Made by a program: the position numbers and the translations under genes
Part shown: positions 44,581 to 54,646 of the stretch, piece after piece
Position numbering within the stretch: position 1 is the stretch's first letter
How the letters are laid out: each line of letters starts with the position of its first letter
The notes under the pieces: model-generated
Databases searched by the model: none
What the model saw: only the letters and a program-made list of their open reading frames with translations
Told to the model about the DNA's origin: nothing
Origin: Oceanobacillus sp. J11TS1
Lineage (GTDB): Bacteria > Bacillota > Bacilli > Bacillales > Amphibacillaceae
Reading direction: 5' to 3'
NCBI RefSeq assembly: GCF_018333215.1
Contig: NZ_BORO01000006.1
Location: 116,395-180,394, forward strand
Length of the DNA stretch: 64,000 bases

Positions 44581-46266
44581 ATGTTTAATCATCAAAAATA
44601 CGAAAAGCAATATTTTTTGCCGCCGACCCTTTCTTATGATTGGGTGAAGAAGGAAACAGTGGAGAAGGCTCCAACTTGGTGCAGCGTGGATTTACGAGAT
44701 GGAAATCAGGCATTGCCAATCCCGATGAATTTGGAAGAAAAGCTTGCGATGTTTCAGCTATTAGTAGATATAGGTTTTAAAGAAATCGAAGTTGGTTTTC
44801 CGGCAGCTTCTGAGACAGAGTTTAAGCTGCTGCGAACGCTGATTGATAATCATATGATTCCGGATGATGTAACCATTATGGTGATTACACAAGCGAGAGA
44901 GCATATTATTCGCAAAACGTTTGAAGCGGTCCAAGGGGTGCCGAAAGCGATTGTGCACTTATATAATTCTACTTCAGAAGTACAGCGCAGACAGGTATTT
45001 CAAAAATCAAAAGAAGAAATCAAACAAATTGCCATTGATGGTGCTGTGTTAGTAAAAGAACTTGCTGAACAAACAGAAGGCGATTTTTCTTTCCAATACA
45101 GTCCAGAAAGCTTCCCGGGAACAGAGGTGGATTATGCACTGGATATTTGTAATAGTGTGTTAGATATTTGGCAACCGACACCTGACCATAAGGTGATCAT
45201 CAATATTCCGACAACGGTGGAAAATGCGATGCCTCATATTTATGCAAGTCAAATTGAGTATATCCATAAAAATCTGCTTTATCGGGATAGCGTTACGCTG
45301 TCGATTCATCCGCATAATGACCGCGGCTGTGGAGTAAGTGACGCGGAATTTGGAGTCCTTGCCGGTGCAGAGCGGGTAGAGGGAACCTTATTTGGGATTG
45401 GCGAGCGTACAGGAAATGTGGATTTGATTACCTTGGCAATGAATATGTATTCCCATGGATATGATCCAAAACTGAATTTCAGTAACTTAAATGCGATTCG
45501 AAAACAATATGAGATGCTGACGAGAACCGCAGTTCATGAAAGACAGCCTTATTCCGGTGATCTTGTTTTTACAGCGTTTTCTGGCTCGCATCAGGATGCG
45601 ATATCCAAAGGGATGAAATATCGCGAAGAAAACAACGTAGAGAAATGGGATGTCCCATATATTCCTATCGACCCGGTTGACGTAGGAAGAAATTATCAAA
45701 CAGATGTGATACGGATTAATAGTCAATCAGGAAAAGGCGGAGTCGGCTATATGCTTGAAACAAATTATGGAATTAAACTGCCGTATAAAATGAATGAAGC
45801 AATGGGATATGCAACGAAAAAAGTATCTGATGAAATGAATAAGGAGTTGTCAGCGGAAGAAATCTATCAGGTCTTTAAGGAGAATTATATTGATTATCAT
45901 CCATATTTTGAGCTAGCGGATTATCACTTTAACAAAGGGACAGGGAAGGAAGTCACTTTAAGCATTTTAACAGATGGTAAGCAAATTGAGATGTATGGAG
46001 AAGGTGCTGGAAGTCTGGATGCCATCAGCAATGCATTAAAAGACTATTTTGATTTCGATTATGCATTGGAAGTTTATGAGCAGCATTCATTAGGCAAGGA
46101 CTCTTCCGCAGAAGCCTGCGCACAGATTGGTATTTCCCATTATGGGGAGATTTATTGGGGAGCAGGGATTCATGAGGATATTACAGCAGCATCCGTTTAT
46201 GCTTTAGTGGTGGCAGTAAATAGACTGGAAGATGCTTTAGTAAGTCAAAGAGAAATAGTGAAGTGA
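44581..46266 (+). CDS. leuA: 2-isopropylmalate synthase, long-form (type 2)
   Basis: 561 residues; joins acetyl-CoA and 2-oxoisovalerate in the first step of leucine synthesis. [13 protein letters not shown] is at 34-46 (catalytic/metal region), HPHNDRG and [18 protein letters not shown] follow, and a C-terminal regulatory domain ([17 protein letters not shown]) is present. Length and [11 protein letters not shown] opening fit the actinobacterial/fungal-type LeuA rather than the ~510-residue leuABCD-operon form. No other leu genes are near. ATG 44581 follows GGAGGAGG; control is by the T-box. Confidence 0.92.
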   Translation: MFNHQKYEKQYFLPPTLSYDWVKKETVEKAPTWCSVDLRDGNQALPIPMNLEEKLAMFQLLVDIGFKEIEVGFPAASETEFKLLRTLIDNHMIPDDVTIMVITQAREHIIRKTFEAVQGVPKAIVHLYNSTSEVQRRQVFQKSKEEIKQIAIDGAVLVKELAEQTEGDFSFQYSPESFPGTEVDYALDICNSVLDIWQPTPDHKVIINIPTTVENAMPHIYASQIEYIHKNLLYRDSVTLSIHPHNDRGCGVSDAEFGVLAGAERVEGTLFGIGERTGNVDLITLAMNMYSHGYDPKLNFSNLNAIRKQYEMLTRTAVHERQPYSGDLVFTAFSGSHQDAISKGMKYREENNVEKWDVPYIPIDPVDVGRNYQTDVIRINSQSGKGGVGYMLETNYGIKLPYKMNEAMGYATKKVSDEMNKELSAEEIYQVFKENYIDYHPYFELADYHFNKGTGKEVTLSILTDGKQIEMYGEGAGSLDAISNALKDYFDFDYALEVYEQHSLGKDSSAEACAQIGISHYGEIYWGAGIHEDITAASVYALVVAVNRLEDALVSQREIVK

Positions 46267-46324
46267 TGTGGTTTAGAGAAGATAAAGGAAAATGTAGTTA
46301 ATATTGAAGTACACCGACAAATAA

Positions 46325-46370
46325 AAGAAGCTCCTTTCAAGTAAATAGATGAAAAAAGGAGCTTCTTATT
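46325..46370. terminator. Terminator between leuA and the copper protein gene
   Basis: AAGAAGCTCCTTT pairs with AAAGGAGCTTCTT, with flanking A and T runs, so it can serve both convergent genes. Confidence 0.85.
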
Positions 46371-46413
46371 TATATAGGGGAAAAGAAGAGTAATCTACGA
46401 AGCAGCCTTTTGG

Positions 46414-46740
46414 CTAAGCGACATTTTTACAAGCTTCGGCACACTGGAAACAGGCATTCGCGCATTTTTGGCAATGCTCATGTTCATGTTTTTGGCATTC
46501 GTTGCCGCAAGCTTCACAAATTTTAGCGCAAAGAGAGGCTAATTCAGATGCAAATGGTGAGTTTGTACATAACACTTGGGCAAAATGGGAACAAATATCT
46601 GCACATTCCCTGTCTAATCGTATACACTGCTCCATCATCTTGACGTCGTCTTCCTTTAGACAGGCGTCAAAACAGTGGTTACATGCTATAATGCATTCTT
46701 GTAATGCCCGAATGACTTGTTGGTGCTGTTCATGAGACAT
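46414..46740 (-). CDS. Cys-rich four-helix protein, copper-storage type (DUF326)
   Basis: 108 residues with 13 Cys spaced along helices (CIIACNHCFDAC, CADICSHF, LCAKICEACGNECQKH, CQKCANACFQCAEAC) plus His residues. This is the pattern of DUF326/Csp3-like four-helix bundles, which bind many Cu(I) ions inside the bundle; B. subtilis YhjQ is a relative. No signal peptide, so it is cytosolic. ATG 46740 follows AGGAGG. Confidence 0.85.
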   Translation of the reverse strand: MSHEQHQQVIRALQECIIACNHCFDACLKEDDVKMMEQCIRLDRECADICSHFAQVLCTNSPFASELASLCAKICEACGNECQKHEHEHCQKCANACFQCAEACKNVA

Positions 46741-47089
46741 GTTAAAAACCTCCTGATTGTATTTTATACATCATAAATTAATTTTTCCTAATCAACCTTT
46801 TATATACCAAAGTATTAGCCTAACAAGGTCTCTAAAAAACAATACCCGACAATAGCGAAACGTAAACGATATAAACAGTGTTATAAGGTTCAATTAGAAA
46901 TAAAAAACGTTTCATATCTTGCTTTTTAATTGGAAACATCTTTTTTTCTGTTCTCTTCGGTGTACAATGAAAGGAGCGGTGATTACCTGCGAGTTAGGGA
47001 TAACCCTTTTGTTTATTTTCAACAGGTTCGTATGAAAAGAGTAAAACCATATTTAATCCAGAAACAAAATTCAAAGGAAGGTGTTCACA
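46741..47089. other. Gene-free divergent region
   Basis: Contains the upstream sequences of the copper protein gene and ogt. AAAGGAAGGTG (47073-47083) is the ogt ribosome binding site. No other element is supported. Confidence 0.4.
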
Positions 47090-47635
47090 GTGAAAAATAA
47101 CCAAACAGAGATCATTTATTTTGGGAAATTAGAGCATAATGGTTGGTCCATGTATCTTGCTGCAACGGATAATGGATTATGCTTTGTCGGCTCACAGAAT
47201 AAAGAACTAGCTGAAGTAGAAAATTGGGTTGCTAAAAAAAGAGCAAGTGCAATGCTAGTTCATGATGAAGAGAAGATTCATCCTTATAAAGAACAGTTCA
47301 TTTCCTATTTAGATGGGGAAAGAGTGGAATTAGATTTACCAATTGACTTAAGAGGGACTCCTTTTCAACAATTGGTTTGGAGAGAGCTGCAGAAAATCCC
47401 TTATGGTAAAACGGTCACTTATATGGATATTGCAAAGCAAATAGAAAAACCAAAAGCTGTCAGAGCGGTTGGTGCTGCCATCGGTGCCAATCCGGTAATG
47501 ATTAGGGTTCCATGCCATCGTGTTGTTGGAAAGGATGGCAAACTGACGGGATTTCGCGGGGGCATCCCGATGAAGGAAAGCTTATTGGCATTAGAGAGGG
47601 AAAAGGTTTTAGAAGATGTTCATGGAGCTCCATGA
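47090..47635 (+). CDS. ogt: Methylated-DNA-protein-cysteine methyltransferase
   Basis: 181 residues. It removes alkyl groups from O6-alkylguanine in DNA onto its own Cys, in a suicide reaction. The active site is RVPCHRVVG with Cys142; GTPFQQLVWRELQKIPYGKTVTYMDIA and the HTH-recognition segment are present, and the C-terminal GFRGGIPMKESLLALE. GTG 47090 is preferred over GTG 47081, which overlaps the ribosome binding site. Confidence 0.9.
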   Translation: MKNNQTEIIYFGKLEHNGWSMYLAATDNGLCFVGSQNKELAEVENWVAKKRASAMLVHDEEKIHPYKEQFISYLDGERVELDLPIDLRGTPFQQLVWRELQKIPYGKTVTYMDIAKQIEKPKAVRAVGAAIGANPVMIRVPCHRVVGKDGKLTGFRGGIPMKESLLALEREKVLEDVHGAP

Positions 47636-47774
47636 AAATGACATAGTCCTTCTACGCTGCCCCTATATGTTGGCAGGCATAAAACGTAGAAGTCACCATA
47701 TCTTCTTATTTAAAGTCTAGCACTTTTCTTACGACTGGAATTACTTATACGTTTTTACTCCAATAAGTTTTATC

Positions 47775-48867
47775 TTAAAGAAAATCCTGACAAGAAACTA
47801 AGAGGTCAATCTTTTTCCACTGTATTTCTTCAGCAATAGAATTTCCTTCTTCAACGGAAGCGAAGCCGCACTGTGGAGATAGTGCAATGTTATCGCCTAC
47901 CACCGATTTAGCTTCCAGATATCTTTTCTTTATATCGTCATGCGTTTCCAATACAGTGTTTTTAGTAGAAATAAGACCGACTACAAATGTTGCGTCTGTA
48001 TCTTTCAGCACTTTCCAAGGCTCAAAAGATCCGGAACGTTCATCATCATATTCCACAAAGAAACCGTCATAAGGAAGCTTGCTTATAACCTCTGCAACAG
48101 AATCATAAAATCCTGAAAAAAGTGGATTTCCTTTAAAGTTTCCTTTACAAAAGTGCGTTGCTATGGCCATTCTTTCTGGCTTGTGCTCCAGCGCTTTTTT
48201 GGATACACGGCTAAACCAGTCCAAAATTTCTTCTTTTTTGTACCCGAGAGCGAAAACTTTTTCGTTGAATGCATCATCAATCATATAGGTCCATGAGGTA
48301 TCATCAATTTGTAAGTAACGACAGTCATGATCATATAAATCTTGGATTGCCGCTTGAAATGCTGTTCCAATGTCTTCAATAACTTGATCAATATCGTTAC
48401 CATAATAGGGCGTATCCTTGATCCCCAGCTGCAGGAAATGATCTACCAGAATCATATTCGGTCCGGAGATGGATTTCTTTGCTTCCACTCCATCGTATTT
48501 TTTAGCAAGGCGATGTAAATAATTCCAAGCTTCGATTTCTGGATGGCTCTTGTTTCGATTATAAGAAATTTTTCCTTCAATATATCCTAACTCAATTTGG
48601 TTCGTTACTCCATTAATTACCTTATCAAAATGCTTTGTAGTAAAGCCGTCGAATTCTTTCAGCCAGTCAAGATGCCACCATCTGCGCGTCTGTAACGACT
48701 TTTAGACCATGTTCCACTTGCTTTTCCACTAAATCTGCAATTGCCTGATCTTCTACTTCTCTCAGTGCTTTCAAATCCATTTCTCTATTGAAATAGCTTG
48801 CGCGGGCATGTTTGATTTCTTCAGGTCTTAAAAAAGAACCTACAATATCGTATTTTATATTCAACAT
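47775..48867 (-). pseudogene. MetE-like (YxjG/YxjH family) methyltransferase, broken by a small deletion
   Basis: The N-terminal part (IKYDIVGSFLRPEEIKHARA ... KVVTDA, from 48867) runs out of frame near 48680, while the rest (RWWHLDWLKEFDGFTTKHF ... GPNMILVDHFLQ ... QIDDTSWTY ... ATHFCKGN ... LSPQCGFAS) continues in another frame to 47775. The conserved GEFR segment between them is missing, as expected for loss of 8 or 11 nt. The intact family makes methionine from homocysteine with a cobalamin-independent MetE C-terminal fold. HxC and LSPQCG zinc ligands remain, so the loss is recent. Confidence 0.75.
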
Positions 48868-49101
48868 ATTTGTTTCCCCTTTTTTCCATATGATTCTCGT
48901 AATGTGTTAATTATAGACTTATTTATAAAAGTCTGTAATATACTAAAAACGTATGGTTGGTTATAGATTTAAAGTATAGCGGGTTAGCTTTTCGGATGAA
49001 TACTTCTGTCTCGAAGGGTTCCTTTTCCTGAAATGAAAATTTTAATGTTAAAATGATACGGAATTGGTATAATACTTTAAAAAAGGGAGGAAATTGAGGA
49101 T

Positions 49102-49594
49102 ATGAATGCACTCATTTTTGTATTATTATGTATGATCGGATTACCTCTTACTGTTCTTATTCATGAAACAGGTCACGCACTAGCTATTATCGGTATCACC
49201 AAAAAAAGTAAGGCAAAAATTCATCTAGGTGATTTTTCTGATGCCAATAAGGAAAATTTCCAGATAGGAAGAATTCATTACCATATTAATTGGGGGATAT
49301 CTGGGACTTGTTATTACATAAACAGTTCTGAGAACATAACAAAATTTCAACGTGTGATCGTTGCGTTGGGAGGCCCGGTGGTATCAGCTGCTTGTACGAT
49401 TATTTTTTTTAATCCTTATATATATTAATTCCTTCCCTGGTTTTGTTAATTATTTCTTAACTGGTATGGTTTGGATGAACCTCTTTCAATTTATAATGAC
49501 TATTATCCCGGTGACTTATCCTAAATGGATGGGAGCATATAGTGGCATGGAATCAGATGGATATCGTGTATTATCTCTATTAAAAAGGTCTTAA
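49102..49594 (+). pseudogene. M50-type membrane metallopeptidase, frameshifted at a T8 run
   Basis: ATG 49102 (GGAGGAAATTGAG upstream) starts a protein with the zinc motif HETGH in VLIHETGHALAI and GRIHYHINWGISGTCYY, VALGGPVVSAA. At T8 (49403-49410) the frame ends soon after; with seven T the protein continues ILIYINSFPGFVNYFLTG ... MNLFQFIMTIIPVTYPKWMG ... SDGYRVLSLL to 49594, giving about 163 residues. The family is Peptidase_M50B-like. A homopolymer slip, real or technical, explains the break. Confidence 0.7.
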
Positions 49595-49783
49595 TTGGGA
49601 CTTTTTAAATAATTGTATGCTATGAGCATCCGTGTTGGGCATTGCCGTTTGAATAGGCTCCATGGGCTGCTCATTTATTAAAGATTTCGGAATACATCTA
49701 TTATATTGAACTATCAGGTGTTTGGTGCTATGATTTTCATATTCTGATAATTTTTAATAGTTATATAGAAGGGAGATTGGGGT

Positions 49784-51073
49784 TTGAACAAACAGAAAGA
49801 AAAAATAAAAGAATACATAGAATCACCTAAAAAACAACAACAGTTGTATAAACGAACCTTGACTGTTGTTATTCTTGCTCAAATTTTTGGAGGTGCCGGT
49901 CTCGCTGTAGGGGTTACGGTTGGGGCTTTGTTAGCACAGGATTTATTAGGTGCTGACAGTGTAACAGGGGTGCCTTCCATGTTATTTACATTGGGTGCTG
50001 CAGGAGCTGCCTTGTTTGTCGGAAGGGTATCACAACGTTATGGACGCCGTTTTGGACTGACTGCCGGATTCTTAGGTGGAGCCCTTGGAGCTGTAGGGGT
50101 TATTATAGCGGCTGTGTCCGAAAATATTATTCTGCTATTCCTTGCACTGCTGATTTATGGTGCAGGCTCTGCAACTAATCTACAGGCGCGCTATGCAGGA
50201 ACAGATCTGGCAAATTCTGATCAGCGTGCAAAGGCAGTAAGTATGGCTATGGTATCAAGTACTCTAGGGGCTGTAGCTGGTCCTAATTTAGTTAGTATAA
50301 TGGGGAATATGGCAACGTCTATTGGTATACCTGCGCTTGCTGGCCCTTTTTTATTAGCCGCCGCCTCATATTTTCTTGCTGGGCTTATCTTCTTCCTTTT
50401 ACTACGTCCAGACCCGTTTCTTGTGGCTAAAGAGATTAGACTTGCAAAGGAATTAAGCCATACCCATTCATCAGGAACTGAGGGAGAGCACCTGGAAATA
50501 GACAAAAGAGGAATTTTTGCTGGTGCGTTTGTTATGATTATCAGTCAATTTACCATGGTTGCTATTATGACAATGACTCCAATACATATGGGGCATTACG
50601 GTCACGGGCTTAATGATGTTGGTTTTGTCATCGGGCTTCATGTGGGAGCGATGTACCTTCCATCATTAATTACCGGCTATCTTGTGGATAAAATTGGACG
50701 CGTGAACATGGCATTTATCTCAAGTATTACGCTGTTGCTTGCTGGAGTAACAGCAGCTTTTGGACCGCCAGAATCCATTGTTGCACATGTGGCAGCTTTA
50801 ATATTGCTTGGACTTGGCTGGAATTTTGGTTTGATTAGTGGAACAGCGATGCTGGTAGACGCTACTTCAGCTATTACCCGTGCAAAAACACAAGGATCTG
50901 TAGATGTCTTGATATCGCTAGCAGGTGCAATTGGCGGTGGATTATCAGGAGTGATTGTTGCCCATGCGGGGTATATGACTTTAACTTTATCTGGGGTAGT
51001 ACTTGCTATATCTATTATTCCGGTAGTTATCTTGGCAATAGGGTATTTGAAAGAATGGCGACTAAATCATTAG
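49784..51073 (+). CDS. MFS transporter
   Basis: 429 residues with 12 membrane segments. The MFS signature loop between TM2 and TM3 reads GRVSQRYGRRFGLTAGFLGG; a second appears as GYLVDKIGRVNM between TM8 and TM9. The central loop (AKELSHTHSSGTEGEHLEID) is hydrophilic. It resembles drug or metabolite efflux carriers of the YfkF/YttB kind. Substrate unknown. TTG 49784 has GGGAG 8-10 nt upstream. Confidence 0.85.
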   Translation: MNKQKEKIKEYIESPKKQQQLYKRTLTVVILAQIFGGAGLAVGVTVGALLAQDLLGADSVTGVPSMLFTLGAAGAALFVGRVSQRYGRRFGLTAGFLGGALGAVGVIIAAVSENIILLFLALLIYGAGSATNLQARYAGTDLANSDQRAKAVSMAMVSSTLGAVAGPNLVSIMGNMATSIGIPALAGPFLLAAASYFLAGLIFFLLLRPDPFLVAKEIRLAKELSHTHSSGTEGEHLEIDKRGIFAGAFVMIISQFTMVAIMTMTPIHMGHYGHGLNDVGFVIGLHVGAMYLPSLITGYLVDKIGRVNMAFISSITLLLAGVTAAFGPPESIVAHVAALILLGLGWNFGLISGTAMLVDATSAITRAKTQGSVDVLISLAGAIGGGLSGVIVAHAGYMTLTLSGVVLAISIIPVVILAIGYLKEWRLNH

Positions 51074-51104
51074 ATGCGATCACTAGATAAGAGGTTCATA
51101 TTTT

Positions 51105-51265
51105 AGTGTGTGTTCAAAAAGGAGGATAAAAAGGACCAAGAAGTTCGAGGCGGCGTAGCCTTTGAGTACCGGAACGTATGTAAAAAATACGTGAGGAACG
51201 GAAAAGCAAGCCAACGAAGAAATTCGAAGTGTCATTTTTACCGGACTTTTTGAACATCCTCTTTT
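51105..51265 (+). mobile_element. MITE-like repeat M, copy 1
   Basis: About 160 bp bounded by GTGTTCAAAAAGGAGGA and CTTTTTGAACATCCTC, inverted relative to each other. The inside contains AAGTTCGAGGCGGCGTAGCC and GGAAAAGCAAGCCAACGAAG, which recur at 53350-53534 (opposite strand) and in shortened form at 62624-62705. No coding capacity. Confidence 0.65.
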
Positions 51266-51319
51266 AGTATTCTAGCATAATAATTTACTGATTTTTCAAC
51301 TGTAGAGAGGTGAGGAGAA

Positions 51320-52105
51320 ATGGAGAAGATTGTTCATTTTAATAACGTAACGTGGCGTAGAAATAATCAAGAAATTCTAAGTGAGATTAACTGGCAGATT
51401 AAAGAGGGAGAACATTGGGCCATTTTAGGTCTAAATGGTTCAGGGAAAACGTCTCTTTTAAACATTATTACTGGTTATAACTATCCAACGTCAGGGAAAA
51501 TGATTGTACTCGATCAGCTTTTTGGACGAACAGACATACCTGAATTACGAAAATCTATTGGTTATGTAAGCAGTGCGCTGGACCGTTTTCAAGAAACGAT
51601 ACAACTGGAGCCCGTTGAAAATATCATTGCAAGCGGAAAATTTGCTTCCTTTGGTATATATGAAGAGGTATCAGAATCCGATTGGCAGTTGGTGGATAAA
51701 ATTCTTTCCGACCTTCGATTAGAATACTTGCGCGGAAAAAAATACAGCGTCCTCTCTCAAGGGGAAAGAAGAAGGGTTCTAATTGGTCGTGCGCTTATGA
51801 GCAGGCCGGAAATTCTCATTCTTGATGAGCCTTGTTCTGGTTTGGATATTTTATCTCGTGAAGAAGTATTAGAGCTGATGGAAGATTTAAGGAAGGATAC
51901 ACATTTGCTTTATGTGACACATCATATTGAGGAGATTACTGAGGCGATTTCCCATGTAGCCTTAGTTCGTGACGGGAAATTAGTTGCTACTGGTAAAAAA
52001 GAAGAGGTTTTAACAGATAATTTATTAAGTGAAACATTTAAAATTCCTGTTCAAGTTCATTGGGATGAGGGTAGGCCCTGGTTAACGATTGAAAAAAGAA
52101 AATAA
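51320..52105 (+). CDS. ylmA: ABC transporter ATP-binding protein, YlmA family
   Basis: 261 residues, one ABC domain: Walker A GLNGSGKTS, signature LSQGERRRV, Walker B ILILDEPCSGLD, H-loop VTHH. The C-terminal tail (VHWDEGRPWLTI) matches YlmA/ModF-like stand-alone ATPases. No permease gene is adjacent, so it may act with a distant partner or in the cytosol. ATG 51320 follows GAGAGGTGAGGAG. Repeats M copies 1 and 2 flank this gene and the next in inverted orientation. Confidence 0.85.
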   Translation: MEKIVHFNNVTWRRNNQEILSEINWQIKEGEHWAILGLNGSGKTSLLNIITGYNYPTSGKMIVLDQLFGRTDIPELRKSIGYVSSALDRFQETIQLEPVENIIASGKFASFGIYEEVSESDWQLVDKILSDLRLEYLRGKKYSVLSQGERRRVLIGRALMSRPEILILDEPCSGLDILSREEVLELMEDLRKDTHLLYVTHHIEEITEAISHVALVRDGKLVATGKKEEVLTDNLLSETFKIPVQVHWDEGRPWLTIEKRK

Positions 52106-52201
52106 CTATTGGCTACTTTTTGAACTTACCCTTATAGATATTTCTAATTTAATAGAAAAAGTGTATGATAAGAAAGGAGAAATACGAATGGGGGTAAAAA
52201 A

Positions 52202-53278
52202 GTGAAAAACAGAATTTTTATGGTTATCGTTATAGCCATCGCTTTACTGCTGGGAGCTTGTAATAAAGAGAAAGAAGAAGTTCAAGAACCAGCATCAGAA
52301 ACGGAAGAGCAGACTGTAGAAATTTCTGAACTAGAGGAAGCAGAAGCAGAGGAAGTATTACAAACCTACGCGGATACATATCAAAAGGTTATTGAAAATG
52401 TAGAGGACGATGGAGAATTAGTGGATTTTGATTCTGTAGCGGACCTTAAAGAAGAATTTGTAACTATTATGTCGGAGGAATTAGCGGATGACATTATTGC
52501 TACTTTTTTTAAAGAGAATGAAGAAGGTCTAATCTATACAGATACATCAGAAACACCCGTCTGGTTAGATGATAAAGAAGCGTATCAGTTTGAAAAGGTA
52601 GAAGATGATTTGTATGAAGTAGAGCAAGAACAAGCTGACCATGAAATCATTGTTACTTACTCTATATCCTGGGATGAGGAGAAATGGATTGTCTCGGATG
52701 TGGAGATAGAAGAAATTCCAGCAGAGGAAAGCAATGATTCAAATAATGATTCGGATGCAGAGACTGATCCAAACGGTCAAGAAGACAACGCAGCAGCTGA
52801 TGATTCAACAGATGAAGAGGAAACAAATGGTGATGCGAATCCAACAACAGATGAGAATGCAATAAATGATAACGATGCGAAGACAGCAGATGAACAAGAG
52901 GATAACCGAACAAGTGCTGACTCTGAGAACGAAGCAAGCGAGCAGAAACAAGATGGTTCCAGTTCGGATGGGAATGGTGATACAACTGGTTCTGACGCAT
53001 CTGGAGAGGATCAAGATTCAGACTTAATGGAAGATGATGGGGAGAATCCGGAAGACGCTACTGCACCAATGAGTGAGTCAAAAGCTGAAAGTATTGTGAA
53101 GCAGCATTTAAATATTACGGACGGTGATTTCCATGTAGTAACCGATCATCAGGATGAAAATGGGAACTATGTCATTCAAGTATTTGAAATCATTGAACAA
53201 GGCGATTCCTCACATACTTCCACATATGGCTGGTTCATCGTCAATAAAGATACAGGTAATGTAGAGCAAATGCAATAA
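52202..53278 (+). CDS. Acidic lipoprotein with low-complexity linker and PepSY-like C-terminus
   Basis: 358 residues. Lipobox LLGAC near residue 20 predicts a lipid-anchored surface protein. Residues about 40-175 form a soluble domain (LQTYADTYQKVIENVEDD, WDEEKWIVSDVEIEEI). A linker of about 100 residues (about 180-285) is made almost only of Asp, Glu, Asn, Ser, Thr and Gly, typical of salt-adapted Bacillaceae. The C-terminus (KAESIVKQHLNITDGDFHVV ... GWFIVNKDTGNVEQM) resembles a PepSY-like module. GTG 52202 follows GGGGG. Confidence 0.75.
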   Translation: MKNRIFMVIVIAIALLLGACNKEKEEVQEPASETEEQTVEISELEEAEAEEVLQTYADTYQKVIENVEDDGELVDFDSVADLKEEFVTIMSEELADDIIATFFKENEEGLIYTDTSETPVWLDDKEAYQFEKVEDDLYEVEQEQADHEIIVTYSISWDEEKWIVSDVEIEEIPAEESNDSNNDSDAETDPNGQEDNAAADDSTDEEETNGDANPTTDENAINDNDAKTADEQEDNRTSADSENEASEQKQDGSSSDGNGDTTGSDASGEDQDSDLMEDDGENPEDATAPMSESKAESIVKQHLNITDGDFHVVTDHQDENGNYVIQVFEIIEQGDSSHTSTYGWFIVNKDTGNVEQMQ

Positions 53279-53299
53279 TGTAAAGTTATAAGGGTGAAG

Positions 53300-53338
53300 C
53301 TGATGAGACGTTTTTTAATGACGTTTCATCAGTTTTTT
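53300..53338 (+). terminator. Terminator after the acidic lipoprotein gene
   Basis: CTGATGAGACGT pairs with ACGTTTCATCAG (one G-U-type mismatch) before TTTTTT. Confidence 0.85.
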
Positions 53339-53349
53339 CTTTAGCGGAG

Positions 53350-53534
53350 TTTCAATAAGTCCGGTAAAAATGACACTGCGAATTTCTTCGTTAGCTTGCT
53401 TTTCCGTTGGGACTGCGATTACTCGCCCCATCAAAAGCACTACTCACGTATTAATTGCATACGTTCCGTTACTCAAAGCTACGCCGCCTCGAACTTCTTG
53501 GTCCTTTTTATCCTCCTTTTTGAACACACACTTT
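53350..53534 (-). mobile_element. MITE-like repeat M, copy 2 (inverted)
   Basis: Reverse complement of copy 1 with a slightly longer, diverged middle (CATCAAAAGCACTACTCACG). The right end TCCTTTTTGAACACACAC matches the left end of copy 1; the left end TTTCAATAAGTCCGGTAAAA is mutated. The gap 53279-53673 holds otherwise only the dagK upstream sequence. Confidence 0.65.
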
Positions 53535-53673
53535 AAGCGGATTTTCAAAAAGCAGGTTGGCTTTATTTCTTACAGTTCTACAGACGTTTGTTTTACGTGT
53601 ATAATGTTGGGGAAAAGATTTCGTGTACTTACTTAGGAAGCGTAATATTTTTAATTAGCGAGGAGTGGAAAAG

Positions 53674-54570
53674 GTGAAAAAAGTCGCTTTAATCATAAAT
53701 CCGCAAGCTGGAAAGCAAAAATTAGAAAAAGAGCTGGATGAAATTGAATCTCGGCTAAAGGAAGCATTTGAGGAAGTTACCATTTATCAGACAGAGCAAG
53801 AAGATGATGGAAAAAGGCTTGTTGAAAAATATGCGGAAAAAGTCGATTTATTAATAGCTGGGGGAGGCGATGGAACGGTTTTTGAAATAATGAATGCGCT
53901 GGTTCCTTTGGAAAATAGGCCCGTGTTTGCTATCTTGCCAGGAGGTACTTGCAACGATTTTTCACGTACACTTGGTATGAGCCAAAAACCGTTAGAGGCA
54001 GTGGAACAAATTATTTCGCAGAAACGTATTCGCGTAGATGTCGGTAAATATCATAGAAGCTACTTTTTAAATTTCTGGGGGATTGGTATTATTTCAAAAG
54101 TTGCTGAAGAAATGGATGAAGCAAATAAGCAGCTTCTTGGAAGAATTTCTTATTATTTGAATACATCCAAGTTGGTCTTTCAAAATGAAGCTTTTTCTTT
54201 AAAGCTACGCAGCAAGGAACTAAATTACGATGATCAAGCAGAATTGCTGGTTGTCGGAAACGGATCTTTTCTTGGAGGAATCCAATCCTTTTTTCCAAAT
54301 GCAGATGTGCAAGATGGAAAATTGGATGTGCTGATTGTCAAAGAAGCAAAGCTGAAGTATTTAAAAAAATGGCTGGAGGCCAAAATACAGGATGATTATC
54401 CGGAGAATGAAGAAGATGATGATATTATTTATTTCCGGACAAGCAGATTAGAGGTGTCAGCTTCACCGGAACAGAATATTGATTGTGATGGAGAATTTTT
54501 AAATAAAACACCAGCGACTGTTGAAGTGCTCCCCAGTCATCTAGAAATGATTTATGGGGAAATGAATTAA
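53674..54570 (+). CDS. Diacylglycerol/lipid kinase family protein (YegS/BmrU type)
   Basis: 298 residues. KKVALIINPQAGK at the start and AGGGDGTVFEIMNAL (GGGDGT at 63-68) are the nucleotide-binding signatures; PGGTCNDFSRTLG and NIDCDGE complete the family pattern. It should phosphorylate diacylglycerol or a related lipid at the membrane face. Among Bacillus proteins it is closer to YtlR/BmrU than to housekeeping DgkB. GTG 53674 follows GAGGAG. Confidence 0.88.
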   Translation: MKKVALIINPQAGKQKLEKELDEIESRLKEAFEEVTIYQTEQEDDGKRLVEKYAEKVDLLIAGGGDGTVFEIMNALVPLENRPVFAILPGGTCNDFSRTLGMSQKPLEAVEQIISQKRIRVDVGKYHRSYFLNFWGIGIISKVAEEMDEANKQLLGRISYYLNTSKLVFQNEAFSLKLRSKELNYDDQAELLVVGNGSFLGGIQSFFPNADVQDGKLDVLIVKEAKLKYLKKWLEAKIQDDYPENEEDDDIIYFRTSRLEVSASPEQNIDCDGEFLNKTPATVEVLPSHLEMIYGEMN

Positions 54571-54573
54571 GGT

Positions 54574-54646
54574 CAAAAGCTGACGGTAAAGGAAGCATAT
54601 CTTGGATAAGGATGTGTAAGCACCTGACCGTCAGCTTTTTCCTTTT
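54574..54646. terminator. Bidirectional terminator
   Basis: AAAAGCTGACGGT and ACCGTCAGCTTTT form a long-looped stem serving the convergent lipid kinase and holin genes. Confidence 0.7.

Noticed and set aside
52662-53000. Antisense frame rich in His and Leu in the acidic lipoprotein gene
   Set aside because: Arises from GAT/GAA-rich codons read backwards; no start context.
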